From positions 124,001 to 188,000 of the forward strand of contig JADKDJ010000008.1 of the NCBI GenBank assembly GCA_016718405.1: 64,000 nucleotides of DNA, in the 5' to 3' direction. Positions 16,308-25,976 of the stretch are shown one piece after another. Below the pieces are notes generated by a model. It was not told the DNA's origin. It was given only the letters and a program-made list of their open reading frames with translations, and did not search any database. How positions within the stretch are numbered: the stretch's first letter is position 1; each line of letters starts with the position of its first letter. Source of the DNA: Candidatus Rhodoferax odensensis. GTDB lineage: Bacteria > Pseudomonadota > Gammaproteobacteria > Burkholderiales > Burkholderiaceae_C. A program made the position numbers and the translations under genes.

Positions 16308-17693
16308 ATGACCACCCGTATCGAGCATGACACCTTCGGCCCCATCAACGTACCGGCCAATCGCCTGTGGGGCGCGCAAACGCAGCGCTCGCTGCAGAAC
16401 TTTGCCATTTCCGGCGAGCAGATGCCGCGCGAGCTGATCCGTGCGCTGGCCCAGGTCAAACGGGCTTCGGCGACAGTCAATATGGGTCTGGGCCTGCTCG
16501 ACGCAAACACGGCCCACGCCATCGTTGCCGCAGCCGACGAGGTCATCACCGGCCAGCACCCGGACGAATTCCCGCTGGTGGTCTGGCAAACCGGCTCGGG
16601 CACGCAAACCAACATGAACCTCAACGAGGTGTTGGCCAACCGCGCCAGCGAACTACTCGGTGGCGAGCCCGGCAACAAGCGGCGGGTGCATCCCAACGAC
16701 GACGTGAACCGCAGCCAGTCGTCCAACGACGTCTTTCCCACGGCGATGCACGTGGCAGCGGTGGACGCGCTCACGCGCCAGTTGCTGCCAGCGCTGGCCA
16801 CCCTGCACGCCACGCTGGCGCGCAAGGCGCAGGAATTTCACGGCATCGTCAAGATCGGCCGCACCCATTTGCAGGACGCCACGCCCCTGACGCTGGGGCA
16901 GGAGTTCTCCGGCTATGTGGCGCAACTGGAACACGGTGAACGCCATGTGCGCGCGGCCCTGCCCCATCTGTGTGAGTTGGCGCTGGGCGGCACTGCAGTA
17001 GGCACCGGGCTGAACGCGCCCAAAGGCTACGCCGAGCAGGCGGCAGCCGAACTGGCGCGACTGACCGGCCTGCCCTTCGTGACGGCACCCAACAAGTTCG
17101 AGGCGCTGGCCAGTTGCGACGCGCTGGTGCATGCGCACGGTGCGCTCAAGACACTGGCCGCCAGCTTGATGAAGCTCGCCAACGATGTGCGCTGGCTCGC
17201 CAGCGGACCACGCAGCGGCATTGGCGAACTATCGATTCCCGAGAACGAGCCGGGCTCGTCGATCATGCCCGGCAAGGTCAACCCCACGCAGAGCGAGGCG
17301 CTCACCATGTTGTGCTGCCAGGTGTTCGGCAACGATGTGGCGATCAACCTCGGCGGCGCCTCGGGTAATTTCGAACTGAATGTGTTTCGCCCGTTGATCG
17401 CCCACAACTTCCTGCAAAGCGTGCGCCTGCTGGCCGATGGCATGCGCAGTTTCAATGACCATTGCGCCGTGGGTATCGCGCCCAACCGGGAACGCATCGC
17501 CGATCTGGTGGCGCAATCATTGATGCTGGTAACCGCGCTGAACCCGCACATCGGCTACGACAAGGCCGCCTTCATCGCCAAGAAGGCGCACACGGAAGGC
17601 AGCAGCCTGCGCGAGGCGGCCATCGCCTCAGGCTTCCTGAGTGTCGAGCAGTTCGATGAGTGGGTCCGGCCGGAGAAGATGGTCGGCCCGTAA
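16308..17693 (+). CDS. fumC: Fumarate hydratase, class II
   Basis: FumC interconverts fumarate and malate in the TCA cycle without an iron-sulphur cluster. The 461-residue protein starts MTTRIEHDTFGPINVPANRLWGAQTQRS and carries the fumarase/aspartase signature GSSIMPGKVNPTQ near 316-328, plus TGSGTQTNMNLNEV and the NDVFPTAMH region of the active site. Length and order match the family. It converges with purN, 23 bases away. Confidence 0.97.
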   Translation: MTTRIEHDTFGPINVPANRLWGAQTQRSLQNFAISGEQMPRELIRALAQVKRASATVNMGLGLLDANTAHAIVAAADEVITGQHPDEFPLVVWQTGSGTQTNMNLNEVLANRASELLGGEPGNKRRVHPNDDVNRSQSSNDVFPTAMHVAAVDALTRQLLPALATLHATLARKAQEFHGIVKIGRTHLQDATPLTLGQEFSGYVAQLEHGERHVRAALPHLCELALGGTAVGTGLNAPKGYAEQAAAELARLTGLPFVTAPNKFEALASCDALVHAHGALKTLAASLMKLANDVRWLASGPRSGIGELSIPENEPGSSIMPGKVNPTQSEALTMLCCQVFGNDVAINLGGASGNFELNVFRPLIAHNFLQSVRLLADGMRSFNDHCAVGIAPNRERIADLVAQSLMLVTALNPHIGYDKAAFIAKKAHTEGSSLREAAIASGFLSVEQFDEWVRPEKMVGP

Positions 17694-17716
17694 GCACTGC
17701 CGGTGCGGCAGAGGCG

Positions 17717-18310
17717 CTACGTTTTTTGCAGCAGTTCTGCAATGGCCCGTGGGTAGATGAGATGCTCCTGCGTCAGCACGCGCGCTGCCAGCACTTCCGC
17801 CGTGTCGCCCGGCAGCACCGGCACCACGGCCTGCGCCAGGATCGGACCATGGTCCAGTTCCGCGGTGACCTGATGCACCGTGACCCCAGCGACCTTGCAG
17901 CCCGCGTCCAGCGCGCGCTGGTGCGTGTGCAGCCCCGGAAAGGCCGGCAACAGCGAGGGATGAATATTGAGAAACCGTCCGGCATAACGGCTGACAAAAC
18001 CGGGCGTGAGGATGCGCATGAATCCCGCCAGCACCAGCAGCACGGGTGCGTCGGGTTGCTCGTAACGGTCAATCACCTTGGCCAACGCATCGTCGAATTC
18101 CTCGCGCGAGGCAAAGCTCTTGTGGCTGACGACCGCCGTAGGGATGCCTTGCTCGGCGGCAAACAGCAGCCCTTTGGCCTCGGGTTTGTTGCTGATCACG
18201 CCAGCCACACGCGCCCCAAAACGCCCCGCCCAGTTGTCGCGCTTGGCGGTGTTGACGATGGCAGCCATGTTGGAGCCGCCGCCTGAGATCAAAATGACAA
18301 TGTTTTTCAT
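17717..18310 (-). CDS. purN: Phosphoribosylglycinamide formyltransferase 1
   Basis: PurN transfers a formyl group from 10-formyl-THF to GAR in purine synthesis. The 197-residue protein starts MKNIVILISGGGSNMAAIV at 18310; the open frame continues upstream but without homology. Visible signatures are the NIHPSLLPAFPGLHTHQRAL stretch with the catalytic Asn-His, and VTAELDHGPILAQA with the catalytic Asp. It is divergent from yceH, with about 60 bases between the likely starts. Confidence 0.95.
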   Translation of the reverse strand: MKNIVILISGGGSNMAAIVNTAKRDNWAGRFGARVAGVISNKPEAKGLLFAAEQGIPTAVVSHKSFASREEFDDALAKVIDRYEQPDAPVLLVLAGFMRILTPGFVSRYAGRFLNIHPSLLPAFPGLHTHQRALDAGCKVAGVTVHQVTAELDHGPILAQAVVPVLPGDTAEVLAARVLTQEHLIYPRAIAELLQKT

Positions 18311-18370
18311 GAATTGCGTGTGTGCAGGCCGCCTGCGCGCTCGACCCTCAAACCAGGCAGGATTATCACC

Positions 18371-19060
18371 TTGAGCGCCCCCACTCCCACCCTCTCGCCG
18401 ATTGAAGCCCGCATCCTGGGCACCCTGATGGAAAAGGCGCGCACCGTGCCCGACAGCTATCCGCTCACCCTCAACACACTGCTGCTGGGCTGCAACCAGA
18501 AGACCAGCCGCGAACCGCTGATGGAGCTCGACGAGGCCCAGATCCTGAGCGCCATCGAGACCCTGCAGCAGGCACAACTGCTGCGCGAGGTCAGCGGCGC
18601 ACGGGTGCGTCGTTTTGAGCACAACGCCCAGCGCGGGCTGGGCGTGCCAGAGCAATCCGCGGTGCTGCTGGGCGTATTGATGCTGCGAGGCGCGCAGACC
18701 GCCGCCGAGCTGCGACTGAACTGTGAACGCTGGTACAAGTTCGCCGACATCTCTTCAGTGGAAGGTTTTCTGGAAGAAATGCAGGACCGCGCGCCGGAGA
18801 AAGGCGGGCCCATGGTGGTCAAAATGGCCCGCGCGCCAGGAGCCCGCGAACAACGCTGGGCGCACTTGCTGTGCGGGCCGGTGGACCCGGCGCAAAGCTG
18901 CCCATCGAGCGCCGACCACAGCGGCGGTGGCGCTGGCACCGCGAGCCACGAAACCCTCGCGCGCGTCGAGCGACTGGAAGCCGAAGTCGCGCAGCTGCGC
19001 GCCACCGTGGATCAACTCTGCCAGGAGTTGGGCTTGTCGCCACCCGGACAGACGCAATAG
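18371..19060 (+). CDS. yceH: YceH-family protein (DUF480)
   Basis: About 229 residues with two winged-helix-like DUF480 domains: SPIEARILGTLMEKARTVPDSYPLTLN at the start, then GCNQKTSREPLMELDE and the second domain LRGAQTAAELRLNCERWYKFADI. The C-terminus is a coiled coil (LARVERLEAEVAQLRATVDQLCQEL), as in E. coli YceH. Function is unknown. No ATG fits; TTG at 18371 gives a family-like N-terminus, and TTG 18314 is an alternative that would overlap the purN upstream region. Confidence 0.85.
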   Translation: MSAPTPTLSPIEARILGTLMEKARTVPDSYPLTLNTLLLGCNQKTSREPLMELDEAQILSAIETLQQAQLLREVSGARVRRFEHNAQRGLGVPEQSAVLLGVLMLRGAQTAAELRLNCERWYKFADISSVEGFLEEMQDRAPEKGGPMVVKMARAPGAREQRWAHLLCGPVDPAQSCPSSADHSGGGAGTASHETLARVERLEAEVAQLRATVDQLCQELGLSPPGQTQ

Positions 19061-19134
19061 AACGATCGTGCTAAAAACTGCGTTGTTGCGTGGAGCGCTT
19101 ACGCGGCTTCGGCGCTTTGACTGGAGACCTTTCT

Positions 19135-20313
19135 ATGGATTTGGCGTTCACCCCTGAGGAACAGCAGTTCCGCACCGAGATTCGCGCCTGGGTACGCGAC
19201 AACTTGCCGGCGGATATCTCGCACAAGGTGCACAACGCCTTGCGCCTGAGCCGCGACGACATGCAGCGCTGGGCCAGGAAGCTGGGCAAAAAGGGCTGGC
19301 TTGGCCACGCCTGGCCCAAGGAGTTTGGCGGGCCGGGCTGGAACTCAGTGCAGAAGCACCTGTTTGAAGAAGAATGCGCCCTGGCCGGCGCCCCTCGCGT
19401 CGTGCCCTTTGGTCCGGTGATGGTGGCGCCCGTGATCATGGCCTTTGGCAACGCCGAACAGCAACAACGCTTTCTGCCTGGCATTGCCAGTGGCGAGGTG
19501 TGGTGGAGCCAGGGCTATAGTGAGCCAGGCTCGGGTTCGGACCTGGCTTCGGTGAAGTGCCGGGCCGAGCGACAAGGCGACAAGTACCTGGTCAACGGCC
19601 AGAAGACCTGGACCACCCTGGGCCAGTATGGCGAGTGGATCTTTTGCCTGGTGCGCACCAGCAACGAAGGCAAACCGCAGACCGGCATCAGCTTCCTGTT
19701 GATCGACATGAAGTCGCCCGGCGTCTCGGTGCGTCCGATCGTGCTGCTCGATGGCGAGGCCGAGGTCAACGAAGTCTTCTTTGACAACGTCGAAGTACCG
19801 GCGGCCAACCTCATTGGCGAGGAGAACAAGGGTTGGACCTACGCCAAGCACCTGCTCAGCCACGAGCGCACCAACATTGCCGACGTGAACCGAAGCAAAC
19901 GCGAGCTGGAACGCCTCAAGCGCATTGCCAAGGCCGAAGGCGTGTACGACGACAGCCGTTTTCGCGATGAGATTGCCAGGCTCGAGGTCGATGTGGTGGC
20001 GCTGGAAATGCTGGTGCTGCGGGTGTTGGCGGCCGAGAAATCGGGCAAACAGTCGCTCGACATTGCGGGCCTGTTGAAAATTCGCGGCAGTGAACTCCAG
20101 CAGCGTTATGCGGAGCTGATGATGCTGGCCGCTGGCCCCTACTCCTTGCCACTGATCCACGAGGCCATGGAGGCGGGCTGGCAAGGCGACCACGTTGGCG
20201 CGGCACACTGCGCACCGCTAGCATCGACCTACTTCAACCTGCGCAAAACCACCATCTACGGTGGCAGCAATGAGGTGCAACGCAACATCGTGTCACAGGT
20301 GGTTCTGGGCTAA
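19135..20313 (+). CDS. Acyl-CoA dehydrogenase, large-subunit (PimC-like)
   Basis: A 392-residue flavoprotein dehydrogenase: N-terminal helical domain from MDLAFTPEEQQFRTEIRAWV, middle beta domain with WWSQGYSEPGSGSDLASVKCRAE and VNGQKTWTT, and the C-terminal helical domain ending in YGGSNEVQRNIVSQVVLG. ATG 19135 has a GGAGA ribosome site; the frame is open to 19090. Sequence style and the paired second gene 10 bases downstream resemble the pimeloyl-CoA dehydrogenase large/small pair (PimC/PimD), which oxidises dicarboxylyl-CoA. The substrate is an inference. Confidence 0.87.
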   Translation: MDLAFTPEEQQFRTEIRAWVRDNLPADISHKVHNALRLSRDDMQRWARKLGKKGWLGHAWPKEFGGPGWNSVQKHLFEEECALAGAPRVVPFGPVMVAPVIMAFGNAEQQQRFLPGIASGEVWWSQGYSEPGSGSDLASVKCRAERQGDKYLVNGQKTWTTLGQYGEWIFCLVRTSNEGKPQTGISFLLIDMKSPGVSVRPIVLLDGEAEVNEVFFDNVEVPAANLIGEENKGWTYAKHLLSHERTNIADVNRSKRELERLKRIAKAEGVYDDSRFRDEIARLEVDVVALEMLVLRVLAAEKSGKQSLDIAGLLKIRGSELQQRYAELMMLAAGPYSLPLIHEAMEAGWQGDHVGAAHCAPLASTYFNLRKTTIYGGSNEVQRNIVSQVVLG

Positions 20314-20323
20314 GGAGTGAGCA

Positions 20324-21442
20324 ATGGATTTCGATTTTTCTGACGATCAAGAACAACTGCGCGACGCGGTGCGCAAATGGGTCGACAAGGGTTACAGCTT
20401 TGAACGCCGCCGCGCCACGGTCCAGAAGGCCGGCGGCTTCTCCCGCGCTGTCTACGGCGAGATCGCCGAGCTGGGTCTGTGTGGGCTGTACGTTGGCGAG
20501 GCGCATGGCGGCTTGGGCATGGGCCCGATCGAAGGCATGGTGGTGATGGAAGAGCTGGGGCGCGGCATCGTGCTGGAGCCGTTTGCGCAGGCCCTGATTG
20601 CCGGCGGCGTGCTGTCGGGTTATGCGCCCGCTGAGCTGCAGTCGCAATGGCTTCCCGGAATCGCCAGCGGCGAGGCCTTGGTGGTGCTGGCGCAGCAGGA
20701 ACGTGGCGCGCGATACCACCTGGACCGCTGCGACGCCACAGCCACAGCCGGTGGCCAGGGCTGGTCGCTGAAGGGTGCCAAAAGCATCGTGCCTGCGGGC
20801 GACCAGGCAGACGCCTTCATCGTGCCCGCCAAGATCGGCGACCAGATCGCGCTGTTCCTGGTGCCACGCGCCGCTGCGGGCGTCACGACGCGCGGATACG
20901 GCACGCAGGATGGGGCGCGTGCCGCCGAAGTGGTGATCAAAAACGCCGCCGCCAGCTTGATCACGACCGACGGCCTGACAGCCCTGGAGCATGCGGTCGA
21001 CATCGGCATTGCCGCCAGCTGCGCGGAGGCGGTCGGGGTGATGGACAAGACCATGGCCATCACCGCCGAGTACATGAACACGCGCAAGCAGTTCGGCGTT
21101 GTCATCAGCAGTTTCCAGGCGCTGCGCCACCGCGCGGCCGACATGAAGATGCAGCTTGAACTGGCCCGCTCGATGAGCTACTACGCCTCGCTCAAGCTCA
21201 ATGCCCCAGCGTCCGAGCGACGGGCGGCACTGTCGCGCGCCAAGGTACAGCTTGGCCAGTCAATGCGTTTTGTGGGCCAGCAGGCGGTGCAATTGCACGG
21301 CGGTATTGGCGTGACCGACGAGTACATCGTCAGCCACTACTTCAAGAAGCTGACCCAACTGGAAATAAGCTACGGCGACACCCTGCACCATCTGGGCGAA
21401 GTGTCAGCGCGCATGCAGGACACCGCAGGCGTGTTTGCCTGA
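20324..21442 (+). CDS. Acyl-CoA dehydrogenase, small-subunit (PimD-like)
   Basis: A 372-residue acyl-CoA dehydrogenase homologue starting MDFDFSDDQEQLRDAVRKWV, with GGLGMGPIEGMVVMEELGRGIVLEP and a C-terminal FAD region LHGGIGVTDEYIVSHYFKKL. It is less conserved in the middle domain than the upstream gene, as expected of the small partner in a PimC/PimD-type heteromer. The two genes are 10 bases apart with a GGAG site before the ATG, so they are surely one operon. It converges with the DUF1631 gene. Confidence 0.87.
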   Translation: MDFDFSDDQEQLRDAVRKWVDKGYSFERRRATVQKAGGFSRAVYGEIAELGLCGLYVGEAHGGLGMGPIEGMVVMEELGRGIVLEPFAQALIAGGVLSGYAPAELQSQWLPGIASGEALVVLAQQERGARYHLDRCDATATAGGQGWSLKGAKSIVPAGDQADAFIVPAKIGDQIALFLVPRAAAGVTTRGYGTQDGARAAEVVIKNAAASLITTDGLTALEHAVDIGIAASCAEAVGVMDKTMAITAEYMNTRKQFGVVISSFQALRHRAADMKMQLELARSMSYYASLKLNAPASERRAALSRAKVQLGQSMRFVGQQAVQLHGGIGVTDEYIVSHYFKKLTQLEISYGDTLHHLGEVSARMQDTAGVFA

Positions 21443-21461
21443 AGCGCCGGAGCGGAAAGCG

Positions 21462-23777
21462 TCAAACCACCAGGACCACTTCCGGCTCGGAGTCGCCGGC
21501 CATGAGCTTGTCGATCGCGCGCGAGACGATCGGCACCTGATCGATCATGTTGAGCCGCCCTTGGCGCAGCAACGCGGCGACTTCACGCTCAGAGCGGACG
21601 AAGGCGTCGAAGCCGTCACGATTGGTAAACAACAGGCGTGTGCGCATCGGGCTGACCCAACTCAGTCGGCAGCGATGGCTGCCGCCGTCGTCCTGCACCA
21701 CGTCAAACCAGGTGCCGCGGGTAAGAGACTGCGCCATGGCGTCGAACTGATCGGCCTGCCCGGCGAGCTTGCCGGCGCGGCGTTGGTCCAGTGCATCAAT
21801 CGCCTCCTGGCTGGCACTGGCTTCCAGTGCTGCCGCTTTGGAATCCTCCGGCGCGGGCTGATTCATCCGGATTGCCAGCATGTGTGTGGCAATCAGGCGC
21901 CGCGTGAACGTGGCGCGTTCATCGCCCGTCCAGTTGATCGAATCCAGGCCTGCGTTGATGCTGCGCACCAGATCGGGCAGCACGCCCACCAGCTTCTTGC
22001 GCTCGTCTGAATGCGTCTTGGGCTGGGTGCTCCAGACCAACAGGTCCATGGTGGCCAAGGCGGCCTCCCAGTGTCCTGGCCTGGTCTCGGCGTCCAGCCA
22101 CGCGTGGGCGATCACTTCGCGCCACTGGGTGGTCAGAAAGGGAGTCAGGAACGGCGCCAGAGGCAGTGTGGCCGGCAAGGCGGTGATGCGGGCGTGCACC
22201 ACCTCGTCGGCATGTGCCAGCGCTGCATCGAGTGACTCTTTGTCACGCTCCTGGGTGGCCGCCGGTTCGATTTGCTGCTCGGCCTGTTGCTCGGTCTCGA
22301 ACAGGAACTCGCTGAACTCAAGCAGCAGCTCGCTAAACAGTGCGAGATCATCTTCGAACTCATTGAGCACCCGCTTGACCGTGCTTTCGATGCGCATATA
22401 CAGCGGATCGTCTTCACCCTTCTCTGGCGCCCAAGCGATCGACGCCGACGCCAGCGTATCAACCAATTTGCGCGCTGGGTGATCGGCCGACAAAAAGAAA
22501 TCGCGGTCGATCATGGCGGCTTTCAGCACCGGGATCTGCAATCGCCCGATGACCACCTTCATTTGCATCGGGATCGCCTGGTCGGCGAACACGAAGTCGA
22601 ATACTTCAGCCAAGGCATCGACGGTACCCCGGTCCAGTTCGGGGGCGCGGCGAATTTCCTCGCGGTCGCGCATCTGGCGCAGCACGTTCTGATTGGACAG
22701 ATCCTGCCCCTCCAGATACTGGTAGCCCGACGACGCACCAGCGCCAGCTTGCAGATCCCCAAGGTAACCCATCAGTTGTGGATCGGCGGCTTCAAAGACC
22801 GGGTGCTCAGACGTATCGGACAGCCCCATGCGGCTTGAGGTCAACTCGCCTTGTTGTGAGCCCAAACCCAGCCGCTGCAAGAATTGGCGCGCGTGGGAAG
22901 CAATCGATCGCCCGGCTGGTGCCAACGCGCCCCAGGCGGAACGCGGCGCTTCCGCTGGCGACCGTTCCAGCGGAGCGCGCTGGCTAAGTGCTGGCTCACT
23001 GTCGCCCAAGGGCGCGAAGTTGGATGAGCTCCCCAGCGGTGCAAAGGCCGACCCACCGACCGACTTCCTGATGCGATGCCCGGTCTGCGCGGCAATGCCG
23101 GCGTGGGTCATGGTGGCCAGCAAATCCGCGTGCAGCGGGGCCAGGTCAATACAGTGTTCGGGCTCCAGCGAGTTGATCAGGTCCTCGGTCGCCTGATCGT
23201 CAAAACCGCCCTTCTCCCATGCACTCATGAAGGCGCGCACCAGCACCTGAGGCCTGAACGGATTGTTGGAGATTGATTGCTCCTCCTGACCCAGCAGGAC
23301 TCCGATGCGCTGCGTCAAGGGCAGCAAACTGGTCTCGTAGTGGGTATTGAAGCGCTGCGAGACCCGATCCAGCAACAAGATGCGGTCCACCTCGGACACA
23401 TCGATCAGGCTCAACGACATGCCGTCGAGCTCATCGACGGTGGCAATGCGTCGAAAGCCGGGTCGATCGGTCTCTGGCAGGGCGATGGCCAGTTCCTCGT
23501 CCAGCGCGGCTTGCATGGCATCCTGGAACGCACGCTTGAAAGCCTCCCCTCGACGGTCCAGAATGACCGCCGCCGAGCGTACGTTTTGCGCTTGGGCAAG
23601 GGACAGTTTGCCATCGGCGATGTCAAGCAAGTGATCGCGCACGAGCTTGATCTGCATGGTCTCACGCTCGGCAAGAAAGGCCAAGGTCTTGCCAACCATG
23701 GCGCGCAGCAGGCGGCGCTTCCAGGCCGGCGACTCGCGGTCAACAGCATTCGGGGATGACGACGGTGTGGCGTTCAT
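21462..23777 (-). CDS. DUF1631 family protein
   Basis: A 771-residue soluble protein of the DUF1631 family, found mainly in beta- and gammaproteobacteria and sometimes mislabelled thymidine phosphorylase. The N-terminus (MVGKTLAFLAERETMQIKLVRDHLLDIADGKLSLAQAQ) and the central VRAFMSAWEKGGF and EVFDFVFADQAIPMQMKVVIGRLQIPVLKAAMIDRDFF blocks are family hallmarks. A low-complexity region lies near residues 250-350. No catalytic motif, signal peptide or membrane segment is visible. The role is unknown. Confidence 0.85.
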   Translation of the reverse strand: MNATPSSSPNAVDRESPAWKRRLLRAMVGKTLAFLAERETMQIKLVRDHLLDIADGKLSLAQAQNVRSAAVILDRRGEAFKRAFQDAMQAALDEELAIALPETDRPGFRRIATVDELDGMSLSLIDVSEVDRILLLDRVSQRFNTHYETSLLPLTQRIGVLLGQEEQSISNNPFRPQVLVRAFMSAWEKGGFDDQATEDLINSLEPEHCIDLAPLHADLLATMTHAGIAAQTGHRIRKSVGGSAFAPLGSSSNFAPLGDSEPALSQRAPLERSPAEAPRSAWGALAPAGRSIASHARQFLQRLGLGSQQGELTSSRMGLSDTSEHPVFEAADPQLMGYLGDLQAGAGASSGYQYLEGQDLSNQNVLRQMRDREEIRRAPELDRGTVDALAEVFDFVFADQAIPMQMKVVIGRLQIPVLKAAMIDRDFFLSADHPARKLVDTLASASIAWAPEKGEDDPLYMRIESTVKRVLNEFEDDLALFSELLLEFSEFLFETEQQAEQQIEPAATQERDKESLDAALAHADEVVHARITALPATLPLAPFLTPFLTTQWREVIAHAWLDAETRPGHWEAALATMDLLVWSTQPKTHSDERKKLVGVLPDLVRSINAGLDSINWTGDERATFTRRLIATHMLAIRMNQPAPEDSKAAALEASASQEAIDALDQRRAGKLAGQADQFDAMAQSLTRGTWFDVVQDDGGSHRCRLSWVSPMRTRLLFTNRDGFDAFVRSEREVAALLRQGRLNMIDQVPIVSRAIDKLMAGDSEPEVVLVV

Positions 23778-24134
23778 CGGGTCTTACAGGAATCCTGGAA
23801 ATCTGATCACAGTTGAAAACACTACTTCGGTGAGAACCAAACCGTCGGTCGGCCACGCGGTACAACACAGCCTGCCAACAATGCACTGGGACGTCTCAGA
23901 TGATCGCACAGCCGACCGCGTCAGCGGCCCATTTGGGGGCGCAAGATGACGAAATCCCGACAACCCTCGCCAGATTTCGAGTGACAATTTGTAACAGACA
24001 TCAGCCAGACGGACTTGGTGCACGAAAACGGTTTTGATGACAGCGAACGGTACTTACATGAACCTTACCCGCAGTCGAAGTCGGGACCATGGTGTGGACA
24101 ACCCGCCCCGAAAAAATGACGCGATCGTCGAGCG
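23778..24134. other. Intergenic, no feature recognised
   Basis: 357 bases between the DUF1631 start and the HNH stop. No convincing ORF, tRNA, terminator or repeat was seen. It must contain the DUF1631 promoter, but no clear -35/-10 pair stands out. Confidence 0.5.
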
Positions 24135-24692
24135 CTAAGCCAGCAAACGCGAAGACCGGGGCACGTGCGCCATCAGGAACTCCATCTGGTCGGCCAGAAT
24201 GCGCCGATTGCGCAGAATGAAATCTTCCCACAGGCTGGGGACGTACGGCGCATAGAGCAGCGGCATCTTGGCTTGTTCGGGGGTTCGATGGCTCTTGCGG
24301 TGGTTGCAAGGGCGGCAGGCGGTCACGACGTTCATCCACTTGTCAACGCCGTTTTGGGCAAACGGGATGATGTGCTCGCGCGTCAGGTCATCCTCGTGAA
24401 ACTGCCCGCCACAGTAGGCGCACAAATTGCGGTCGCGCGCGAACAGTTTGCCATTGGTCAGGCCCGGTCGCAGGCTAAACGGGCTGATGTTGGGCACGCC
24501 CTTGGTGCCGATGATGCTGTTGACGGTGATGATCGACTGCTCGCCGGTGCGCGCGTTGTAGCCGCCGTGGAACACCGCAATCTGTGCGCCCACTTCCCAG
24601 CGCACCTCTTGCGCCGCGTAGTGAATCACCGCCTGCTCCAGTGAAATCCACGACTGGGGCAGCCCTTGCGCTGACAGCTTCAAGACCTTCAA
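24135..24692 (-). CDS. HNH endonuclease
   Basis: A 185-residue protein with a C-terminal HNH nuclease fold: CAYCGGQFHEDDLTREHIIPFAQNG, then N..VTACRPCNHRKSHRTPEQA, giving two zinc-binding CxxC pairs and the catalytic DLTREHI histidine. The N-terminal part (LKVLKLSAQGLPQSWISLEQAVIHYAAQEVRWEVG) is typical of a widespread proteobacterial HNH subfamily of unknown role. I start it at TTG 24692 because AGGAGG lies six bases upstream and homologues begin MKVLKLSA; no ATG fits. It is divergent from ribF. Confidence 0.87.
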   Translation of the reverse strand: MKVLKLSAQGLPQSWISLEQAVIHYAAQEVRWEVGAQIAVFHGGYNARTGEQSIITVNSIIGTKGVPNISPFSLRPGLTNGKLFARDRNLCAYCGGQFHEDDLTREHIIPFAQNGVDKWMNVVTACRPCNHRKSHRTPEQAKMPLLYAPYVPSLWEDFILRNRRILADQMEFLMAHVPRSSRLLA

Positions 24693-24787
24693 AACAAGCC
24701 TCCTGGCACCGTTGAATGAACCTTGCGGGACAGCCCGGGACGAGCCCGACACTGCTGAGACACAATATACCCTGTTTTGGTGACGAA

Positions 24788-24817
24788 TTGACGTCAGTCG
24801 CTGACCGACACTATTCG
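24788..24817 (+). promoter_or_regulatory. Possible ribF promoter
   Basis: TTGACG (24788-24793) and TATTCG (24812-24817) with an 18-base spacer lie 30 bases before the ribF start. The -10 is weak, so this is tentative. Confidence 0.35.
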
Positions 24818-24821
24818 AACT

Positions 24822-24838
24822 GCTATCAAAAAGATAAC
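24822..24838 (+). repeat. 17-bp dispersed palindrome, copy 3 (upstream of ribF)
   Basis: GCTATCAAAAAGATAAC, one mismatch from a full palindrome end, within the ribF leader. It is the only one of the five copies outside a gene. Confidence 0.55.
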
Positions 24839-24846
24839 AACGCCCC

Positions 24847-25857
24847 ATGAAGGTCTTCAGAGGTTTCCATCACCCCGACGTTGCCAGCGCGTGCGCCCTC
24901 ACGATCGGCAACTTCGACGGCGTCCATCGCGGACACCAGGCCATGCTGGCGCTGCTGTGCGCCGAAGCACGCCAGCGTGGTGTGCGCAGCAGCGTGCTGA
25001 CGTTCGAACCCCATCCGCGCGACTATTTCGCGGCCGTGGCAGCCAAGCCCGAGTTGGCGCCAGCGCGCGTGGGCACCCTGCGCGACAAGCTGCTCGATCT
25101 GGACAAGTGTGGCATCGACCAGGTGGTGGTGCTGCCATTTGGCGCACACACCGCCGCAATGAGCCCCCAGCAATTCATCAGCCAGGTGCTCGTGCGAGGA
25201 CTGGGCGCGCGCTACGTGTTGGTGGGGGACGACTTCCGCTTTGGCGCCAAGCGCGCGGGCGACTACGCCATGCTCGATGCAGCGGGCGACGCGCTGGGCT
25301 TTGACGTGGCGCGCATGAACAGCTACGAGGTACATGGCTTGCGGGTGTCGAGCTCGGCGGTACGTGACGCGCTGGGCAGCGGACGAATGGACGACGCAGC
25401 GCGCCTGCTTGGGCACGCCTACTGCATTTCCGGTCACGTGGTACATGGCCGCAAGCTCGGGCGCGAGCTTGGCTTTCGAACCTTGAACTTGCGCTTTGCA
25501 CACTGGAAACCCGCCGCCAGCGGCATCTTCGCGGTGCTGGTGCACGGCTTGGCAGACGGCCCCTTGCGCGGCGTGGCCAACCTGGGCATCCGCCCGTCGC
25601 TGGACCCCAAAGACGTCAACGGCGGGCGCGTCCTGCTGGAAACCCACTGCCTGGATTGGCCGTCGAGCCTGGTCGGCCAGGAGGCCTACGGTAAAATCGT
25701 ACGCGTGGAACTGCTGCACAAACTACACGACGAACTGCGCTACGACGGCCTGGATGCCCTCAAACGAGGCATTGCCAAGGACTGCATTGATGCGCGCGTG
25801 TTCTTTGCATCCCTGCACGGCCAGACCCATCGCCAACTGACGCGCGACCGAATTTAG
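24847..25857 (+). CDS. ribF: Bifunctional riboflavin kinase / FAD synthetase
   Basis: RibF makes FMN and FAD from riboflavin. The 336-residue protein has the N-terminal nucleotidyltransferase domain with TIGNFDGVHRGHQ (19-31, the GxxDGxHxGH type motif) and FGAKRAGDY, and the C-terminal flavokinase with GHVVHGRKLGRELGFRTLNL. The flavokinase loop reads GFRTLN where E. coli has GFPTAN, a difference worth noting but probably lineage-typical. It lies upstream of ileS-lspA, a conserved ribF-ileS-lspA order. Confidence 0.95.
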   Translation: MKVFRGFHHPDVASACALTIGNFDGVHRGHQAMLALLCAEARQRGVRSSVLTFEPHPRDYFAAVAAKPELAPARVGTLRDKLLDLDKCGIDQVVVLPFGAHTAAMSPQQFISQVLVRGLGARYVLVGDDFRFGAKRAGDYAMLDAAGDALGFDVARMNSYEVHGLRVSSSAVRDALGSGRMDDAARLLGHAYCISGHVVHGRKLGRELGFRTLNLRFAHWKPAASGIFAVLVHGLADGPLRGVANLGIRPSLDPKDVNGGRVLLETHCLDWPSSLVGQEAYGKIVRVELLHKLHDELRYDGLDALKRGIAKDCIDARVFFASLHGQTHRQLTRDRI

Positions 25858-25976
25858 ACGATCTGATCTTCAGTCGCTGCCCTTGAATCAAGCTCAGGGC
25901 GAACGACTTCCCCACTTGTCCGCACCCGATCTCCCGCTCGGGCCGAGCTTGCCGATGCCAGCCAAGAATACGCGCC